Assembly: GCA_027563935.2 (NCBI GenBank)
Contig: CM050446.2
Location: 128,666,499-128,730,498 of the forward strand
DNA: 64,000 nucleotides
Source: Costus lasius
Lineage: Eukaryota > Streptophyta > Magnoliopsida > Zingiberales > Costaceae
Direction of reading: 5' to 3'
The notes beneath the pieces are model-generated. The model worked only from the letters and a program-made list of their open reading frames with translations, made no database searches and was not told where the DNA came from. How positions within the stretch are numbered: position 1 is the stretch's first letter; each line of letters opens with the position of its first letter. This document shows positions 58,864-64,000 of this stretch, one piece after another. A program made the translations under genes and the position numbers.

Positions 58864-59950
58864 TGTCACGCCCCGATCTTAAGGTTCTCCGGCGGACCTT
58901 TGTACCGTGCCAAAACCCCAGATTCCAGCCCCAAAATCACCCCCAAATCAAAACCCTAATTTGGATTTTGACTTAGTCAACATGATTTTGACCCGGTCAA
59001 CCAAATTCCACCATGCGTAATTGCCGCCTCCGCTCGATTTCGGTTGCTGATGTCACCCTTGTGTCAGCCACCAAATTGAATCTGATTTCACGTTCAAATT
59101 CATGCGTTGACCGGCCGCTGCGTTGACTCCTCGAAGCGAATGCTTGTGCGTTCGTCTTCCTTGCTCGTCCGACGCCGAGCGTCGCCTGCACTCGTTAGTT
59201 CTTTGCCGGAGAAGGGGTGTGCCGCCAGGGAAAGGACGCCGCCTCGCCCTCAGCCTCTCATCGCCGGCGTAGCAGCCACCTGCCGCCGCCGAACTCGTCA
59301 CACCATGGAAGAAGAATACGAAAACAGGGGAAGAAGGAGATCTCGAAGAAGAAAGCTTTTATTACCCTTTTGAAGCTACAAAACTCCTCCACGCCAACGA
59401 CCCCCTAGCTGCCGCCGCCCCTCTTCCCTCCCTCGCCGGTCGTCTCCCTAGACACCGGTTACAAGCACTCAAAGCACGCTCACTCTCAGAACAATCCATC
59501 GACACCCCTGGCGCCGGCATCGAGCCCCTGGCGCTGGCATCAACGCCCGCTGGCGCTGGCATCAGGGCCCCTGCTCTGGAAGGGGCGACGGCGAGGGCGC
59601 CGTCGCCGGTGATGGCGCGCCCTAGCACTCCCCCATCCATCGTATAGGGAAGGAAGCCGCTGCTCTCGTGGACCACGTCGTCCACACTCCACGCCGCCGA
59701 GCCCATCATCCACATCCATCGCTGAAGACCTCGCATCGTCGCCGCCAGCATTCGCGTCCGACGGATTCGGCGAAGAAGTCGACGATGACGAGCTCCCGCG
59801 TTTTGATTTGGGCGTTGACCCAAATTCAGGTGTTGACCGAATACTCGTGCCGCTGGGATTTAGGGCTTTGTTTTCAGTTTGCCGCACGAGCTTGGGCCGC
59901 CGCCCAGCCCGCTTCTCTTTGGGCCGGACTAGTCGTTCAGGGGCCTAACA
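58864..59950 (-). repeat. LTR (5' LTR in element orientation)
   Basis: 1,087 bp, partner of 57272-58376, diverged mostly by transitions, as expected of methylated DNA. Confidence 0.88.
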
Positions 59951-59955
59951 CTTAG
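59951..59955. repeat. CTTAG target copy 3
   Basis: Right-hand duplication of the old element. The inverted viral sequence resumes directly after it. Confidence 0.9.
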
Positions 59956-60094
59956 CACATTGAAGGCGGAATGCCTTCCCTCAATACCTCAGGCTCTCTT
60001 ATATAGACAATAGAGAGAGCTTTCTTGCAAGAGAAGCGAAGGCACCAATAATAGATGTCACAAAGAACATGATAAAGGGACCAATAATAGATGC
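59956..60094 (-). other. Inverted copy of the viral promoter, part 2
   Basis: Reverse complement of about 53290-53419, including the TATA box (as CTTATATAG at about 59998-60006) and one GGCATCTATTATTGG unit. It ends at the CTT/C-rich tract. Together with 53542-53611 it forms an inverted copy of about 210 bp of the viral promoter/polyadenylation region. Confidence 0.9.
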
Positions 60095-61545
60095 CTTCCC
60101 TCTCCACTCCTACCCTCCTCTACTCCCACTACCCTTCCCCTCCTCCACTCTTCCTTCTTAATTTTTTCTTCGTCATCATGGTTGTTGTCTTCTTCGTCAT
60201 TGTCTTCATCATCTTCTATCTTCTTCAGTTTTCTTCTTCTGTCTTTGTCTTCGTTGTCTTTCATCTTCTTCTACCTTTTTCTTTTATCTTCCGTCTTCAT
60301 TTCTTCTTTGTCATCGTGCTTGTTGTCTTCTTCTTTATTGTTTTCTATATTTTCTTCTTCTTCTTTTTCATTTTTGTCTTCTGTCTTCTTTTGTTTTCTT
60401 TGTCATCTTCATCTTCACCTTCTCCATCGTCCTCCTTCAACATCTTCCATCTCCTTCTATCTTTGTCTTCGTTGTTTTTCATCTTCTTTTAGCTTTGTCT
60501 TTTATCTTTCATCTTCATTTCTTCTTTGTCATCGTGCTTGCTATCTTCTTCTATCTTTATCTTCATTTTCTTCTTCTTCTTTTTCATCATCGTCTTCTAT
60601 ATTCTTTTGTTTTCTTCTTCTTTTATCATTATTGTCTTTCGTCTTCATCTTCACCTTCTTCATCATCCTCCTCCATTATCGTCTTCCATCTTCTTCTATC
60701 TTTGTCTTTGTTATCTTTCATCTTCTTCTAGCTTTATCTTTTATCTTCTGTCTTCATTTCTTTTTTGTCATCATGCTTATTGTCTTCTTCATCTTCATCA
60801 TCTTTCAACTTCTATCTTATCTTCTTTTTCTTCTTTTTCTTTTTCATCACGTCTTCTGTCTGTTTTCTTCTTCTTTGTCATTGTTGTCTTTGTCTTCTTC
60901 ATCGTCCTTCTCCATCATCATCACCATCATCTTCATCTTCTTCTGGCTTTATCTTCATTGTCTTTCATCTTCTTCTAGCTTTGTCTTTTATCTTCTATCT
61001 TCATTTCTTCTTCGTCATCATGCTTGTTGTCTTCTTCTTCATTGCCTTTTCTTCATCTTCACCATCTTTCCTCTTCTGTCTTTATCTTTATTTTCTTCTT
61101 CTTTTTCATCATCTTCTTCCGTCTTCTTTTGTTTTCTTCTTTGTCATTGTTGTCTTTCGTTTTCGTCTTCACCTTCTTCATCTTCCATCTTCGTCTAGCT
61201 TTGTCTTTTATCTTCGGTCTTCATTTCTTCTTCATCATCATGCTTGTTGTCTTCTTCATTTTCATCATCTTTCATCTCCTATCTTTATCTTCATTTTCTT
61301 TTACTTCTTTTTCATCATTGTCTTGCATCTTCATTTGTCTGTCTTCTTGTCGCCTTCCATCTTTTTTTTCTTCTTCTATCTTCATTGTCTTCCATCTTCT
61401 TTTGACTTTGTCTTTATCTTATCTTCATTTTTTCTTCTTCTTCTGTCTTTATCTTTCGTCTTCATTTGTTCTTCGTCATCTTTGTTCATTGTCTGTCTTC
61501 TTCTTCATTGTCTTCTTCATCTTCATAATCTTCATCATCTTCTCA
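60095..61545 (+). repeat. CTT/CTTC/CATCTTC low-complexity tract
   Basis: About 60 bp of C-rich sequence leads into 1.4 kb of imperfect pyrimidine repeats with TTCTTTGTCATC and TTCATCTTC phrases. A larger unit of about 240 bp is suggested by recurring TTTATCTTC...TTCATTTCTTCTTTGTCATC. Phe/Ser/Leu-rich open frames of up to 338 codons follow from the base composition. Confidence 0.85.
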
Positions 61546-61954
61546 TTGTAAGGCATTCTTCAGGAGATGCTATTGCATCACTGTCCGGACTGAGGGTAAG
61601 TACCAAATGATGCTAGTGCGTTATGCAATTATATCCCGTAATGTTAATGACGGATACAACATGCATGTTTAAGTTCAATTAGAGGATAGCTATTTTCCAC
61701 ATTCATTCATTTTCATAATTGTAAATATACAGATTTTTTTACCTATACTATTTAAAGAAATACTTTTGGCTAATACTCCTCGGATTTTGTCATGATAATC
61801 GTTTCTTGTAGATAATCTTAATTTAGTAATTATAGAATGTGCTTGCTATACTAAACAAATCATACTTAATTCATGTTTCCAAAGAGTACCTTATCATGCT
61901 TTAACATGAATACTTCTAAGATGATGCAATACACCAGCACCTTTTCTACATACT
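61546..61954 (+). pseudogene. Truncated inverted copy of the lipase exon and following intron
   Basis: HSSGDAIASLSGLR is encoded at about 61552-61596, then a GTAAGT donor and intron sequence. The whole stretch to about 61945 is the reverse complement of about 16373-16875. The same missing base before HSxGx is present in both copies. Relative to the other copy the glycines and the Leu of the GHSLGG box are altered. It is non-functional. Confidence 0.75.
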
Positions 61955-62345
61955 AATATTAAAAAATCTACATTCACACAAGATGAAAGGAGTAACATTG
62001 TTGAGAAAGAACAATAAGAAATGTCGTAAGGAAGTTTAATTTGGTATTTGAGGAGGATTGAAGATGAAAGATGATGATGACAAAGAAGAACGAAAAAGAA
62101 GAAGAAAATAAAGAAGAAGATGAAAACAAGGATAGAAAAAGACAGAAGAAGATGAAGACAAAGATAGAAAAAGACATAAGAGGACGAAGATAGAAGATGA
62201 AGAAGATAACGAGTAAGAAGATGATGATGAAAGAAGACGAAGACAATGAACGCAACGATGATGATGAAGAAGAAGACAATAAAGAATAAGAAGAAAGGAA
62301 GATGACCAAGATGAATACAATGAACTTGTAAGATGAAGACAACCT
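61955..62345 (-). repeat. Inverted copy of the 12.4-12.9 kb segment (CTT tract plus flank)
   Basis: 61955-62050 matches the reverse complement of 12803-12912 (AAATTAAACT...CTTTCATCTTGT on the minus strand). 62051-62345 is a GAAGAT-type tract, that is, CTT on the minus strand. This is the only polypyrimidine tract in the window with pyrimidines on the minus strand. Confidence 0.75.
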
Positions 62346-62644
62346 GCTCCTCTATATTTTTAAACATTATGAGTTAAAACAAATGTTTGTAATGATGACA
62401 AGCCATCACTGTTCCTCAAAGCATATCCAATTGTAGGCACAATGATATACAGTGTATAATATGATCAGATGATTATAGATTTCAGTAGCATAAATTAGAT
62501 GACTAACAAAGTGGACTTCTTTGTCAAGAAATCCAAGCTTTAACATACTGTTACTAACTTCAAGTTAGGATAGCAACACTGAAGACAGCATATAAAGTAA
62601 TTATATCTACATTAAAATAATAGTTCCAAAAATGGAGGCCTAAC
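62346..62644 (-). other. Intron-like AT-rich DNA
   Basis: Between the inverted repeat copy and the lipase exon. Nothing else is recognised. Confidence 0.4.
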
Positions 62645-62738
62645 CTGTATCTCCAGGGTGGCAATCAAGTTGCATAAAATGTTCCCCAGCAGACTCAACA
62701 ATCCCTGCACGCCCATAATGAGGCCAAGAAGAAACAAC
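62645..62738 (-). CDS. Class-3 lipase exon (partial gene)
   Basis: On the minus strand the exon reads SSWPHYGRAGIVESAGEHF and ends at GDT plus one base before a GT donor (62644). An H-x-G-x-A-x-x-x-x-A segment is what plant class-3 lipases show upstream of the GHSLGG nucleophile box. The upstream AG acceptor is at about 62739. Phase 1 at the donor is compatible with the exon at 16829-16961, which is the expected next part of the protein but lies 45.7 kb away. No break is seen in the exon itself. It belongs with the exon at 63868-64000. Whether this gene is intact depends on sequence outside the window and on the missing downstream exons. Confidence 0.6.
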
Positions 62739-63867
62739 TCTTTACCTCAAAATTGAAGGTAAATGTTCGCTTATGCAAAAAGTCATTAAGCCTTTAAGTA
62801 CCAACTAGTAGAATTAAATAAAAACACTCAACTTCTTCTCTAAGAAATTTCATATCAAGTGCTACTTGCTTTTCCATGCAAGGGTATACTTGTAATTTTC
62901 AGGGACCTTTTTGTAAATATTTAAAACGTATAGATGTTTTCTGTAAAATTATTTCTAAAACGACAATAAACCACAAAAAATCCTACTTTCCCTGGCCTCT
63001 CTTCCTCTCCCCTTTGTTCCAAAGTGCTGAGCTAGGTAAAACTCTTTCACCTTACAAAGACAATATGCAAGGATTAATAAGATTTTGAGGAAGCATATAG
63101 GACAGAAGTATCACTAAGATAAACCCTTATAACTAATTTATTTGGAAAACATCATTATCACAAATTTATGCTTCCTGCATGTTTTTTTTTTTTTCAAATT
63201 ATGTACAATCATCATCAGCATTATTAACTCATGCTATGATCTAAAAAGTAGAAGAAAGTATTGTTGTTTCCCTCTCTTCAACTAAAATTATTACTAATTT
63301 GTGTTTGTCTGATACATTTGAAGTCTAATTTTGATGTTGATCGGCATGATAGAATAAAAAGAAGGTAGAGACAAGATAGTTTATAGGAGTGGGCAGGACA
63401 GAGCAGAAATACACAACATCGCCATGCATTAGTTAATAACAGTGCTAACCAGTATTTGGTATTTTGATAATTTAGCTTTCCACATACCATTCTATTGTTT
63501 CCCTTTAATCAATACCATCTTATCATTTACATAGATCTTAAAAAGAAGGTATTTTTGATAATTTATATAATCAAACATTGCAAGCTTGTTCACTTACAAA
63601 AATATTAACTAGCACTAGACCACTTGACTATAATCCTTAGATACAATAATACGGTAAAAATACTTGATTAGCATTAAACCACTTTGATAATATTAAATAC
63701 TTGACTAGCACTGGACCACTTTGATAGTATTAAACCATCTAAAATATGGAGATAGCATAAGATAAGTCAACAAGAAGACTATGTTACCTTACAAAAATTA
63801 AGAGGAAACAAAATAAAAGATTGTCAATTACTCAAAATGTTAGAACGGTTATTTGAAGAGAATAAAC
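62739..63867 (-). other. Probable intron of the lipase-like gene
   Basis: AT-rich, bounded by a donor at 63867 and an acceptor near 62739 on the minus strand. Further small exons may have been missed. Confidence 0.45.
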
Positions 63868-64000
63868 CTGCCAAGAGTTCAAGATATCTTGTTCCAGTTG
63901 CTCGATATGCAACAAGATTGCCTAAGAGCCTTGCAATCAAGTAAATCTCATCTTTTTCCGAAACACTCCTAGATGAACCAATGAGAGGAAAATTAATAGG
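63868..64000 (-). CDS. Class-3 lipase-like gene, upstream exon (runs off the window)
   Basis: The minus-strand frame reads VSEKDEIYLIARLLGNLV, then AYRATGTRYLELLAG, ending at a clean CAG|GT donor. The segment has the even composition of a conserved helical region and no stop. An acceptor may lie at about 63969 (ATCTAG) or upstream of the window end. It is linked to the lipase exon at 62645-62738 by strand, spacing and protein order; the family link for this exon alone is weaker. Confidence 0.5.

Larger units (their letters stand above)
57272..59950 (-). mobile_element. Old LTR element of the same family without coding region, minus orientation
   Basis: Two LTRs (57272-58376 and 58864-59950) enclose only about 490 bp. 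Both LTRs start TGTCACGCCCCGATC; the right one ends GGCCTAACA and the left GGCCTAACTA. The polypurine tract (TTCTCCCCC) follows the left LTR, and a tRNA-iMet-type primer site (CTCTGATACCAATT, reverse complement) precedes the right LTR, which fixes the orientation. CTTAG lies on both sides. The LTRs differ at about one base in ten in the part compared, almost all C/T or G/A changes, so this insertion is much older than its neighbour. No gag is present. It resembles TRIM/LARD elements in having no coding part. Confidence 0.88.

Noticed and set aside
60091..61610. Phe/Ser/Leu-rich frames up to 338 codons, resembling membrane proteins
   Set aside because: Composition artefact of CTT/CTTC repeats, open in several frames at once.
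1..64000. CRISPR arrays, operons, bacterial ribosome sites or riboswitches
   Set aside because: The window is plant nuclear DNA. Repeats seen are satellites, LTRs and inverted repeats, with none of the spacer structure of CRISPR.

Overview
This window looks like nuclear DNA of a flowering plant, possibly a monocot. It has AT-rich intergenic sequence, intron-sized gaps with GT/AG exon borders, plant LTR retrotransposon families, MITEs, a decayed piece of plastid inverted-repeat DNA and an endogenous pararetrovirus with rice-tungro-like gene order. No intact host gene lies wholly inside it. Most long open frames are artefacts of pyrimidine-only DNA or of GC-rich LTRs. All family assignments come from reading the sequence; no search was run.

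Layout. 0-8.3 kb: AT-rich DNA with a 3.4-kb fold-back (palindromic) element and a 1.1-kb plastid-derived insert. 8.3-12.8 kb: a C-rich polypyrimidine satellite with a higher-order period of about 382/442 bp, containing two MITEs and running into a CTT/CTTC tract. 12.8-18.1 kb: decayed class-3 lipase exon and introns (minus strand). 19-35 kb: a solo LTR, a hAT-like MITE, a Ty1/copia relic, a gag-only LTR element that splits an unrecognised host exon, and two more solo LTRs. 36-45.7 kb: C-rich tracts, a Ty3/gypsy pol relic split by a 3.3-kb LTR, and an Athila-like element inserted in a C-rich tract with target-site duplication CCCCT. 45.7-53.5 kb: a nearly genome-length tungrovirus-like pararetrovirus with four ORFs in viral order, all broken, followed by an inverted copy of its promoter/polyadenylation region. 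That inverted copy is cut by two gag-family LTR elements inserted at the same CTTAG site. 60-62.3 kb: CTT/CTTC tracts and an inverted, internally deleted copy of the 12.4-16.9 kb segment. 62.6-64 kb: class-3 lipase exons on the minus strand, running off the window.

The most coherent system is a family of LTR elements bounded by TGTCACGCCCC-like inverted ends. Six insertions lie within 41 kb: three two-LTR elements and three solo LTRs. None carries pol, and two carry gag. This is the TR-GAG type of non-autonomous retrotransposon. Members share a target-site preference near CNTAG, repeated TGACGTCA/TGACGTAAG boxes and telobox motifs in the LTR; one copy has a Gag with a clean heptad-repeat coiled coil. 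That copy has LTRs differing at only three visible positions in 1,119 bp, so it is young.

The lipase exons at the two ends of the window lie on the same strand, in the expected order and with a compatible phase. The roughly 46 kb between them may therefore be one gene split or inflated by nested insertions, or it may separate two partial gene copies.
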